From Anaerolineaceae bacterium UBA6073 (GTDB lineage Bacteria > Chloroflexota > Anaerolineae > Anaerolineales > Anaerolineaceae): a stretch of DNA of 53,035 nt. The notes below the pieces were generated by a model. The model saw nothing but the letters and a program-made list of their open reading frames with translations. It was not told the origin of the DNA and did not search any database. Shown piece by piece: positions 24,928 through 33,500 of this stretch. The stretch lies in assembly GCA_002436085.1 (NCBI GenBank), contig DIXT01000004.1, positions 1 through 53,035 on the forward strand, read 5' to 3'. Each line of letters begins with the position of its first letter. The stretch's first letter is position 1. The position numbers were made by a program, and so were the translations under genes.

Positions 24928-25452
24928 TCAGTCCAGCGGCTGGTTGCAGTGCTGGCGGTAACCGCAAGCCCGGCAGCGGGACGCTTGCGCGTGAGAGCGC
25001 TCAGGCCCGTCTGGGCAGTTTTCGGCAGCGCGAATATTGGAGATGAGCTCGAGCAGGCTTTCTTCCAGGGCGGGGGTGTAATCCACCTGAAAGGTGCGGT
25101 CGCGGTAGCGCAGCAGCCCGTAGGGCGGGCGGCGGCCGCTTTCGCGTTCCAGCAGCAGGCAGTAGGCTGCCAGCTGCATCACGTGGCTGTCGTAGGGTTC
25201 AGTTGGGGCAGGCGCGCTTTTCACTTCCACGGGGATGCGCACACCACCGCCGATATCCACCACGTAATCCGGTTTGCCGGTCAAGCGCAAGACGGGGTCA
25301 AAGAGCGGGGCGGGCAGCTTTTGCCAGGCGTCGGTATCCGCATAGACGATTTTGCCGCTGGGCAGGCCCGTCTGGCGGCGTTTGCGCGCGGACCAAAAAA
25401 ACAGGACTGCCGCGGCAAGTAAGAGCAGACCAATCCAGAGCCAGTCCCTCAC
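24928..25452 (-). CDS. Membrane-anchored Cas4-like nuclease, C-terminal half
   Basis: A 174-residue protein holding one transmembrane helix (about 4-20) and the catalytic core of a Cas4/Dna2-type PD-(D/E)XK nuclease: D62 in KPDYVVD, E76-V-K78 in IPVEVKSA, and Q93-L-A-A-Y97. The C-terminal Cys cluster C160-R-A-C163 and C169 (C146 nearby) would bind Fe-S together with a Cys from the preceding gene product. GTG 25452 overlaps the stop of that gene by 4 nt (GTGA), with AAGGTGG as ribosome site, so translation is coupled. An ATG at 25482 would be a longer alternative. There is no CRISPR array nearby. Confidence 0.8.
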   Translation of the reverse strand: MRDWLWIGLLLLAAAVLFFWSARKRRQTGLPSGKIVYADTDAWQKLPAPLFDPVLRLTGKPDYVVDIGGGVRIPVEVKSAPAPTEPYDSHVMQLAAYCLLLERESGRRPPYGLLRYRDRTFQVDYTPALEESLLELISNIRAAENCPDGPERSHAQASRCRACGYRQHCNQPLD

Positions 25453-25676
25453 CGCGCCACCTTCAGGATGAGCAGCGCGCAAGCCAGAATCAGCAGGAAC
25501 AACGCCGCCGCCCGCAAGAGAAATGACAGCAGCACGCCGCGAGCGTGCTGCTGATGAAAGTTTGTTCCGGTCTTAAGTTCCGCCTGGTTTTCAGACGGGA
25601 CGCCCTGGCGCTGGTACCACCAGGCGCGGGCGCAATACAGATAACTGCCCAGTTCCGAGGCGCGCAGGACGCGCAT
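25449..25676 (-). CDS. Membrane-anchored Cas4-like nuclease, N-terminal half
   Basis: A 75-residue protein that matches the N-terminal motif of Cas4/Dna2-like nucleases: SELGSYLYCARAWW with Cys 15, then GTNFHQQH with H41 and H44. It then runs into one transmembrane helix (about 49-70) and stops. The remainder of the nuclease is in the next gene, which also begins with a transmembrane helix. The ATG overlaps the translin stop by 1 nt (TGATG). The two halves probably assemble in the membrane through a helix pair. A sequencing frameshift is possible but not favoured, since the GTGA overlap is a normal coupling arrangement. Confidence 0.78.
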   Translation of the reverse strand: MRVLRASELGSYLYCARAWWYQRQGVPSENQAELKTGTNFHQQHARGVLLSFLLRAAALFLLILACALLILKVAR

Positions 25677-26317
25677 CAGTCTGTTTCATCGCTCAGCTGT
25701 TCAGAGAGCCGGGTCAGCGCTTGTTCCAGCTCGTTCTGCCTGAAGCTGAGGGTGATATCCGCGCGGGTGCGTTCGATGATGCCGCGGGCGAGGTCGGTGC
25801 GGCGGCGCAGGCCTTCGGTAATCGCGTCCGGGTAATCCATCGTGACAAGCTGGGTGAAAATGTCGTCCATCCACATCAGCAGGCGTTCCACCTCGCTGGA
25901 GTAGCCCGGCCGAAGCAGGTCCAGGCAGCGCCGGCGCAGCTCGCCCAGCGTCTCGGATAAGCCGGCCAGGTAGGCCGGGTATTCCGCGTTGAGGCCTGCT
26001 GGAGTGGGTAAAGGGTGGTTCAGGATGAGCGCGACGGTCAGCTCGGCTTCGACGTACTCCTTGAGCGCGTCCTGCGTGTAGCCGGCGAAGTACAGGTCGG
26101 GGTCAGCTTTCAGACCCTCGCGCAAATCGCGCGCCAGCTCCCGGGCGCTTTCCAGTTCGCGTTCAGCTTCGGCTTCGTCTTCGCGGTGAATGGCGCGGAT
26201 AGCCAGCGAGGCATGCCGGGTCAGTTGGCGCGCCTGCGCCAATGCGGCGTCGCGCCGGGTGGTTTTCCGGTCGAATTCCATTCGAATTTGGTCGGAAATG
26301 CGGTCCAAATCGCTCAT
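25676..26317 (-). CDS. Translin family protein
   Basis: A 213-residue helical protein of the translin family, starting at ATG 26317. Diagnostic blocks are RRDAALAQARQLTRHASLAIRA-type helix 2 (about 22-43), FAGYTQDALKEYVEAEL (about 77-93) and YLAGLSETLGELRRRCLDLL (about 117-136), ending in an ERLLMWMDDIFTQL helix. Eukaryotic translin binds ssDNA and RNA as an octamer and forms the C3PO nuclease with TRAX; archaeal homologues exist. The bacterial role is not established. It sits 1 nt after the DUF3467 stop and overlaps the nuclease gene by 1 nt. The acidic catalytic residues of TRAX are not evident, so a binding role is more likely. Confidence 0.88.
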   Translation of the reverse strand: MSDLDRISDQIRMEFDRKTTRRDAALAQARQLTRHASLAIRAIHREDEAEAERELESARELARDLREGLKADPDLYFAGYTQDALKEYVEAELTVALILNHPLPTPAGLNAEYPAYLAGLSETLGELRRRCLDLLRPGYSSEVERLLMWMDDIFTQLVTMDYPDAITEGLRRRTDLARGIIERTRADITLSFRQNELEQALTRLSEQLSDETD

Positions 26318-26318
26318 C

Positions 26319-26636
26319 TCAGCTGCCTTCCGGAGGGGGAGTCTTGGCCTGGCTAAACAGGTCATCCGCCAGGGTATGCGGCGGGCTGGGAAGCCGGATT
26401 TCGCCAAAGTTGCTCTCGTAGCGGTGGATATTCTCGTTCAGAACCTGCTGCAGCAGCTTGGCGCCCAAGGGCGAGAGGATGACGCGCGCGTCCACCTGGC
26501 TGAATTCCTGGCCAGGCAGCACCGCGGAGAAATCCAGAATGAATTCGCCCGGGGTGTGCGCGGCGCGCACGAGGTTGGCAAACAGCGGCTTCAGGTCAGC
26601 CGGCAGGCGCAGGCTGATAGGTTTGATTTCAGGCAT
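26319..26636 (-). CDS. DUF3467 family protein
   Basis: A 105-residue protein matching DUF3467: FANLVRAAHTPGEFILDF (about 19-36), then a SPLGAKLLQQVLNENI helix and an ending around HRYESNFGEIR. The family is small, mostly beta at the N-terminus, and of unknown function; it is widespread in bacteria. It begins 8 nt after the ssb stop and ends 1 nt before translin, so it is part of the same operon. Confidence 0.83.
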   Translation of the reverse strand: MPEIKPISLRLPADLKPLFANLVRAAHTPGEFILDFSAVLPGQEFSQVDARVILSPLGAKLLQQVLNENIHRYESNFGEIRLPSPPHTLADDLFSQAKTPPPEGS

Positions 26637-26644
26637 GCGGGCTC

Positions 26645-27031
26645 CTAGAACGGGACTTCATCATCCCCGGGGGTATCCTCTTCAAAACCGCCGTCTTCAG
26701 TACGGTTGGAGCTGAGGAAGCGCACGCTCTGGGCGGTCACTTCATAGCTGGCGCCGTAGGTGCCGTCCTTCTTCTGATAAACCTTGGGCGAACCGTTGGT
26801 GTCGGGGTTCAGACGCCCTTCCACGAGGACCTTGGAGCCTTTTTTCAGATACTGGTTGCAGGATTCAGCCTGCGCGCCGAATACGGTGATGCGGAACCAG
26901 GCAGTCTCTTCCTTTTCCTTATATTTGCGGCTGGTCGCCATGCTGAAAGAGGTCACTGGTTTGCCGTCCGCTGTGAAGCGCATCTCAGGATCTCTGCCGA
27001 GGTTGCCGATCAGGATTAATTTTTGGTACAT
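26645..27031 (-). CDS. ssb: Single-stranded DNA-binding protein
   Basis: A 128-residue SSB with one OB fold. Start MYQKLILIGNLGRDPEMR is typical, aromatic and basic residues for ssDNA stacking lie at W45-F46-R and in the YLKKGSKVLVEG block, and the acidic tail ends DDEVPF, the usual interaction tip. SSB coats ssDNA in replication and repair. Here it heads an operon with DUF3467, translin and a split Cas4-like nuclease. Whether this is the housekeeping or an accessory copy cannot be told, as rpsF/rpsR are not adjacent. Confidence 0.92.
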   Translation of the reverse strand: MYQKLILIGNLGRDPEMRFTADGKPVTSFSMATSRKYKEKEETAWFRITVFGAQAESCNQYLKKGSKVLVEGRLNPDTNGSPKVYQKKDGTYGASYEVTAQSVRFLSSNRTEDGGFEEDTPGDDEVPF

Positions 27032-27161
27032 GGGAGTGTTCCTTTCCTTTTTGTTTGTGTGTGTGTCTTGTGTCTTCTGTTATCAGGAACAATTAGTTTC
27101 CTTGTTACTTCTATTTTACTGCAGAATCCGAATAAAACCCCCGTGCGTACATCAAAATCCC

Positions 27162-28085
27162 TTACCACTCGCTGCTGTACCAGCGCAGGTACTCGGGCAG
27201 GTGTTGCGCCCAATAATCCGTGCTGTGCTCGCCTTCCAGCAGGATAAAGAGGTGCGGGATGCTTTCGCGGTTCAGCTGGTGGCTGAGGTACTTCGCTGAA
27301 TCCTGGTCCTGGTCGCTGCTGCCGGCATCCATATAGAGCCCCGGCCGGTCCTGCGAAGCGAGCGCTTTGAGCTTGCTCACCCAGCTATTGATTTCCTCGC
27401 CGCTCATAGACAGGCTGTGCAATCCGATGCGGCTGAAGAGCTCGCCATCTTGCAGGCCGATGCGCAGCGCCCAGGCAGCCCCGCGCGAGAGCCCCCCAAT
27501 CGCGCGGTAGCCGCGTTCCGGCAGGGTCTGGTAGCGCGCGTCCACGTAGGGGATCAGATTGTTGGCGAAGATGCGCGCGTTGTAGCTGGAGGGGTAGGTG
27601 GAGATGTCTGGGACGCGCGGCAGAATGACGATGAAGGGCGGGATTATTTCCGCCGCAATCAGTTCGTCCATTGCCGCGGCGAGCCCCAGGTTCTTCCATT
27701 GGTTCTCGTCAAAGTTCAGGCCGTGCAGAAGGTAGAGCGTCGGGTAGCGCTGGTCAGGGTTCTGCCCGTAGCCCGGCGGCAGGTAGGCCCAGAACGGCAG
27801 CGATTCTTCGAGCGGGTCTCCGGAGATCTGGTCGGAGACCATCCAGCCGCGCGCGTAGGAAAGCGTGGGCAGGGGAGGCGTGGGGGAGAGATCAGCGGTA
27901 GGAGTCGGTTCGGGGGGCGGCGTGCTGGCGGAGAAGTGGACGGTTGGTTCGGGCAGCGAGGTGGGCGTTTGGAGGGTAGGGGGAAGTTGGGGCGGCGGGG
28001 TTTTCAGTTCGGACGCGCAGGCGCCCAGGAGTGTGAGAAGGATTACGGCTGCGATGATGGGAACGACCCGCCTGAGAGCTTCCAT
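27162..28085 (-). CDS. Esterase-fold lipoprotein
   Basis: A 307-residue predicted lipoprotein: hydrophobic signal, lipobox LLGAC with Cys 23, and a Pro/Thr-rich linker (about 30-75). The rest is an alpha/beta-hydrolase of the esterase D / feruloyl-esterase-like family. LYLLHG is the oxyanion strand, nucleophile S200 sits in GGLSRG, an Asp in DAGSSDQD (about 253-260) and H287 in EGEHSTDYW complete the triad. It would act at the cell surface on an ester, perhaps of plant-polymer or glycolipid origin. It is transcribed alone. Confidence 0.85.
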   Translation of the reverse strand: MEALRRVVPIIAAVILLTLLGACASELKTPPPQLPPTLQTPTSLPEPTVHFSASTPPPEPTPTADLSPTPPLPTLSYARGWMVSDQISGDPLEESLPFWAYLPPGYGQNPDQRYPTLYLLHGLNFDENQWKNLGLAAAMDELIAAEIIPPFIVILPRVPDISTYPSSYNARIFANNLIPYVDARYQTLPERGYRAIGGLSRGAAWALRIGLQDGELFSRIGLHSLSMSGEEINSWVSKLKALASQDRPGLYMDAGSSDQDQDSAKYLSHQLNRESIPHLFILLEGEHSTDYWAQHLPEYLRWYSSEW

Positions 28086-28784
28086 ACGCGGGATTATACC
28101 CCCGCGGAGGGGGTGGATGGGGTTTTAAGGTGTGCTCTCGCCGGTCTCTCTGATCTCGCCGGTGTCCTCACCGTGCGAGGCGCGCGACCGAAGGTCTCAA
28201 ATTGGCAGGTCGGTGAATAAAGTTACTTCGACCTTTGCGATCACGAACAAATGCGCGCGCGATGATTCAGTATTCGTCATTAGTATGGAGCGTTAGCGAC
28301 TGAAGCAATCTCCCCGTAAAACCAGCAGGGAGTCCACTTTTCACGCACGAACGACGATAGATTACAAGTAGGCAAATTGCCGTGCCCATCCGTTCCATGG
28401 CGGGCACAGGCGCCGCTCCGGTCCTTGCGAAGACAAAGGAGCGCTAGGAGGAAGATCGCTTCGCAGGCTCGCGATGACGAATAAACACGCTCTGATGACA
28501 AAGTATAGAAATGCAGATCGCCACGTCGCAGCGCTCCTCGCGACGACGAAAAACCGCGCTCGCGACGACGAACATTAATCCTCGCGATGACGAAAGAGTG
28601 CTTGGAGGGAGATCGCTTCGCAGGCTCGCGCGATGACGGACTAACAGGGAGATCGCTTCGCAGGCTCGCGCGATGACGGACTAACAGGGAGATCGCTTCG
28701 CAAGCTCGCGATGACGAATATTCGCGCTCGCGATGGCGCCCTGCTTGACGCGCGCGCCCGCTTCGAAGTATACTTTCAGTCCAC
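28086..28784. repeat. Gene-free repeat region
   Basis: Between the esterase start and tRNA-Pro there is no convincing gene. The interval contains phrases seen elsewhere in the window. These include a CCGGTCTC...AGGTCTC block (28138-28200, also near 36040-36090) and copies of GATCGCTTCGCAGGCTCGCG, three of them in perfect tandem with a 40-bp period (28611, 28651, 28691); a related phrase occurs at 28450-28477 and at 48742-48765. Confidence 0.8.
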
Positions 28785-28858
28785 CGGGGTGTAGCGCAGT
28801 CGGCTAGCGCGCTGCGTTTGGGACGCAGAGGTCGGCGGTTCGAGTCCGCCCACCCCGA
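28785..28858 (+). tRNA. tRNA-Pro (TGG)
   Basis: Cloverleaf with acceptor CGGGGTG / CACCCCG, D stem GCGC, anticodon stem CTGCG / CGCAG with loop TTTGGGA (anticodon TGG, 28819-28821), and T arm GGCGG-TTCGAGT-CCGCC. Discriminator A at 28858. The CCA end is not encoded (ACCT follows). Confidence 0.95.
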
Positions 28859-28883
28859 CCTGAACCCTAAGCGAGGATACCCC

Positions 28884-29618
28884 GTGGAAACTCCCTTCCT
28901 CTCCATCATCATCCCGGCCCACAACGAAGCCCTGCGCCTGCCCAAAACGCTTGAACGCGTGGCGGAGTTCGTCCGCGCGCAAAGCTACCCGTGCGAGGTG
29001 CTGGTGGTTGAAAACGGCAGCAAGGACGATACCGCCGCCATCGCGCGCGCCTGGATGGAACGCTTGCCCGAGCTGCGCGTGCTCAGCCTGGAAGAAGCGG
29101 GCAAAGGCATTGCGGTAAAAACGGGCATGCTTTCAGCGCGCGGCGCCTGCCGCTATATGGCGGATACCGACCTTTCCGTGCCTCTGGAGGAAATTCCGCG
29201 CTTTTTGGAAGCCATCCAGGCCGGCGTGCAGGTCGCCATCGGCTCGCGCGAGGCTCCGGGCGCCAAAAGGATTGGCGAACCGTTCTATCGGCATTGGAGC
29301 GGGCGGGTTTTCAACCTGCTGGAGCGCTGGTGGGTTCTGCCGGGGATACAGGATACGCAGTGCGGCTTCAAATGCTTCAGCGCCGAGGCTGCCGAGGCGC
29401 TCTTTCCGCTGCAGACCATGAACGGCTGGAGCTTTGACGTGGAAGTGCTGGCTGCGGCGCGGGAGAACGGCTACCGCATCCAGGAAGTGCCCGTCACCTG
29501 GACCTACGGCGCAGGCAGCCGCATCCAACCACTGCGCGATGCCTACGCTTTGGTGCGGGAACTCTGGATAATCCGCGGGAACGCCCGCCGGGGGGCTTAC
29601 CGTGCGCGTCCGCTTTGA
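28884..29618 (+). CDS. Family 2 glycosyltransferase (dolichyl/polyprenyl-phosphate glucosyltransferase-like)
   Basis: A 244-residue GT-A enzyme. It opens with LSIIIPAHNEALRLPKTL, has VVENGSKDDTA for nucleotide binding, a DTD metal motif in MADTDLSVP, and a QCGFKCFS block close to ALG5-like enzymes. It should move a sugar from a nucleotide donor to a polyprenyl phosphate, feeding glycan assembly. GTG 28884 is chosen because AGCGAGGA lies 6-7 nt upstream; a longer frame would run into the tRNA. The next gene, rnhB, overlaps it by 17 bp. Confidence 0.88.
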   Translation: METPFLSIIIPAHNEALRLPKTLERVAEFVRAQSYPCEVLVVENGSKDDTAAIARAWMERLPELRVLSLEEAGKGIAVKTGMLSARGACRYMADTDLSVPLEEIPRFLEAIQAGVQVAIGSREAPGAKRIGEPFYRHWSGRVFNLLERWWVLPGIQDTQCGFKCFSAEAAEALFPLQTMNGWSFDVEVLAAARENGYRIQEVPVTWTYGAGSRIQPLRDAYALVRELWIIRGNARRGAYRARPL

Positions 29619-30252
29619 CCCCGCGCTAATCCCTGAAAGTCCAAATCTGGATTTTGAACAGCCCCTGTGGCAGGCTGGCGCGCGTCTGGTGGCTGGCCTG
29701 GACGAAGCCGGGCGCGGCGCGTTGGCGGGTCCGGTGTTTGCCGCCGCTGTAATCCTGCCGCCCGAGCCTGAACGGATGCTGCAAGCCTTGGCTGGCGCGC
29801 GGGATTCCAAGCAGCTCAGCGCGAAAGCGCGGGAGGAGCTGGCCGGGCGGATAAAAAAAGAATGCGCCGCCTGGGGGCTGGGCTGGGCGGAGGCGGAGGA
29901 GATTGACCGGGTGGGGATTGCCCGCGCCAGCCGCCTGGCATTTTGCCGGGCGTTGGAGGGGCTTTTGCTCGCGCCGCAGCACTTGCTGCTGGATTACTTC
30001 CGCTTGCCGGAAATGAACCTGCCGCAGACCGCGCTGGTGAAGGGCGACCAGCGCTCGCTCTCGATTGCCTGCGCATCCATCCTGGCAAAGACCGCCCGGG
30101 ATGCGCGCATGCAGGCAGAGGATGAGCGTTTTTCGGGTTACGGCTTCGCGCGCAACAAAGGTTATGGGACGCTAATCCACCGCCGCGCGATAGCGAAGCT
30201 GAGGGCGTGCGCGCTGCACCGGCGGAGTTTTCGGCTAAAGGATTCAGTTTAA
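29602..30252 (+). CDS. rnhB: Ribonuclease HII
   Basis: A 216-residue RNase HII that removes ribonucleotides from DNA and RNA-DNA hybrids. The signature AGLDEAGRGALAGPV gives D34 and E35. The DSKQLSAKARE block, LLLDYF (third acidic residue) and ASILAKTARDARM (fourth) follow, with GYGFARNKGYGT at the C-terminal side. The GTG start at 29602 lies inside the glycosyltransferase gene (17-bp overlap), implying coupled translation. Confidence 0.93.
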   Translation: MRVRFDPALIPESPNLDFEQPLWQAGARLVAGLDEAGRGALAGPVFAAAVILPPEPERMLQALAGARDSKQLSAKAREELAGRIKKECAAWGLGWAEAEEIDRVGIARASRLAFCRALEGLLLAPQHLLLDYFRLPEMNLPQTALVKGDQRSLSIACASILAKTARDARMQAEDERFSGYGFARNKGYGTLIHRRAIAKLRACALHRRSFRLKDSV

Positions 30253-30556
30253 TTAATTATTTAACCTGATTAAATGGAAAAGCGCCCACTCTTAAAATTT
30301 TATGTTCAATTCAGATAAGAACCGAATATTTAGGGGGTAATAGCTAAAACGATGAACAATTATCCCCGAAAATGGGGATGAAAAAATAAATATTCTCCCC
30401 AAAAAACACCTTTAATCCCTTCTTCAATGGTATAGTTAAAAAGGAAACATACTGCGTTCCCAGCCTAAAAAACTGCATCAAACTCAAAACTGGATGCAGC
30501 TGGAGAATTGACCATTTCGCTCAAAACTGTCAGCAAATACCCAAGGAGAGATATCG
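30253..30556 (+). other. Intergenic leader of the secreted nuclease, with hairpins
   Basis: About 300 AT-rich bp. A hairpin ATCCCC / GGGGAT sits at 30362-30379 and a perfect 7-bp stem CTGCATC / GATGCAG at 30473-30499 (13-nt loop). A -10-like TATAGT lies at 30431-30436, so the second hairpin would be in the 5' leader of the nuclease mRNA. No gene seen. Confidence 0.5.
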
Positions 30557-33500
30557 ATGAAACACAAATCCAAAATTTTTAATCTACTTATGGCTTTTGT
30601 ATTGTTTATTGGGATGGCTGGAATTTTTCCCAAACCCGCGCAAGCTGCAGCAGGTGTCGTCGTCATCAGCCAGGTATACGGCGGTGGTGGGAACTCTGGA
30701 GCGACATACACGCATGATTTTATCGAACTCTTCAATGCTGGCGGGGCTCCTGTTAACATTACCGGTTGGAGTGTTCAATATGCGTCTGCAACCGGGACAA
30801 GCTGGCAGGTAACAGCGCTTACCGGGATTCTCCAGCCTGGTCAGTATTACCTCGTTCAGGAAGCGCAGGGTAGCGGCGGTACCACGCCCTTGCCAACTCC
30901 TGATGCCATTGGTGCAATTCCGATGGCTGCCACGAACGGAAAAGTGGCCTTGGTTGATACCACGACACCATTATCAGGGGCCTGCCCGTTAGGAACCGTG
31001 GATTTCGTGGGTTTCGGAACTGCTAACTGCTCGGAAACCGCTCCGACGCCAGCACTAACCAACACCACAGCCGCAATCCGCAACAACGGGGGCTGTACTG
31101 ACACGAATAACAACAGCGCCGATTTCGCCATAGGTGCTCCAACCCCGCGCAACAGCGCCTCATCCAAAAATGTCTGCGTGAACCTGGAACCGCTTATCAA
31201 TGAGTTTTCATACAGCACAACAGGTACAGACGTGGAGTACATAGAGGTGTTTGGAACGCCCCTGCTGGATTACAGTGCCTTTACACTGTTGGAAATTGAA
31301 GGGGATACTGCGAGCAATCCCGGAGTCATTGCCGAAGTAATGGCAGTTGGTACCACCGATGCAGTAGGATTTTATCTTGTTAGTCTTTTGGCGAATACCC
31401 TGCAAAACAACAGCTTGTCGCTGTATCTTGTCAAGGATTTTACTGGCGCACTCAACGATGACCTTGATACGGATAACGACGGCGTCTTGGATGTGACCCC
31501 ATGGAGCCAGGTGGCGGATACTGTTGCTGTTAATGACGGGGGTGCAGGGGATATTTCCTACGGCGGAGTTGTCCTAACTGCACTCTATGACGGTCTCGAG
31601 TTCACTCCTGGCGGCGCATCCCGTATTCCGGATGGATTTGATACAAACACGATCACTGATTGGATGCGCAACGATTTTGACCTCTATGGCATCCCTGGAA
31701 ATCCGGGTACGCCAATTCTTGGTGAAGCAGTCAACACTCCCGGAGCCCCGAATCAGGCATATATTCCTGCCGGCGATACCGCCCCTTACGTCGCCAGCAC
31801 TTCCCCGGTTGACGGCGGCGAAATTCTGGCGAACGACAACATCGTCATCACCTTCAGCGAACCTGTCACGCTCGGCTCGAACTGGTTCGATATCACCTGC
31901 ACCGCGTCCAGCGTACACAGCGCGGTTGTGAACGACGAAGACCCGGTCTTCACCCTGGATCCGGATGATGACTTTACCACTGGCGAAAGCTGCACGGTCA
32001 ATATTTACGCGGCTTTCGTGACCGATGAGGATGACCCGCCCGACACTATGGAGAGCGACTATACCTTCACCTTCTCGGTCGCGTATGGCTGCGGCGATCC
32101 ATTCACCGCTATCCCAGCAATTCAGGGCAACGGCACCAGCAGCCCGATTGTTGGGAACGTCGTCTCCACGGAAGGTATTGTGACCGCGGATTACCAAACC
32201 AATGCTTACGTCTCCGGTACCAAGAACGGCTTCTTCATGCAGTCCGAAAGCGCGGATGGCGACCCGGCGACCTCGGAAGGTCTGTTTATCTACAGCACCC
32301 TGACCGATGTGCATGTGGGCGACCACGTGCGCGTGACCGGCACGGTGAAGGAACAGTACGACCTGACCGAACTTTCACCGGTGACCCGGATTCTGGTGTG
32401 TTCCACCGGCAACGACGTCGAGCCAACTGAATTTGAACTCCCTGCTGCCAGCCTGCTGGACTTTGAAAAATTCGAAGGCATGTACGTGACTATCCCGCAG
32501 GAACTAACAATCGTGGAGTACTACAACTTTGACCAGTTCGGCGAGATTGTCCTGGGCACCGAGCGCTTCATGCAGTTCACCGCCATGAACGAACCTGACC
32601 CGACTGGCTTTGCCGCCTGGAACACTCAACTAACCTTGAACAGCATCCTGCTGGATGACGGCAGGGAAGCATCCAACCCGGACCCCGCGCGCCATCCCAA
32701 CGGTTCGCCGTTCACCCTGGAAAACCTCTTCCGCGGCGGCGATAAGCTGACGAATGTCATTGGCGTGATGGACTACAACTTCAGCAAATACCGCATTCAG
32801 CCCTCCGCGGGAGCGGATTACGAGGCTGTGAACGCCCGCACTACCACCCCGGATGTGGATGAGGTGCCCGGCTCCCTGAAAGTGGCCAGCTTTAATGTGC
32901 TAAACTACTTCACCACGATTGATACCGGCGATTTAATTTGCGGACCTTCAGGCACAATGGAATGCCGCGGCGCGGACACTGCTGAAGAACTGACCCGCCA
33001 GCGCGATAAAATCCTGGCCGCGCTGCTGGTGATTGACGCGGACGTGGTTGGCGTGATGGAAATCGAGAACGATAAACCACTTGGCGAAGGCGAATTGCCC
33101 GATTACGCGGTGGCCGACCTGGTGGCGGGTTTGAACGCTGCGGCTGGTGCAGGCACTTATGCCTATATCGCTACGGGCGCGATTGGAACCGACGCGATCA
33201 AACAGGCCATTATCTACAAACCTGCCGCGGTCACACCTGTGGGTACATATCAGCTGCTCACCAGCGCAGTAGACCCACGCTTCATTGACAACCTGAACCG
33301 CCCTGCGTTGGCGCAGGTCTTTGCGGATAATCGAACCGGCGAGTCCTTCGTGGTGGCGGTTAATCACCTTAAATCCAAGGGTTCTGCCTGCCCGGACGAC
33401 CCCGACCTGCTGGACGGCGCCGGGAACTGCAACCTGACCCGCAAAGCCGCCGCGCAATCGCTGGTGGACTGGCTGGCGAACCCCACGTACTTCCCGGATA

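Noticed and set aside
24928..25676. Cas4-like genes as part of a CRISPR system
   Set aside because: No array or other cas gene in the window; the proteins are membrane-anchored and sit in an ssb-translin operon.
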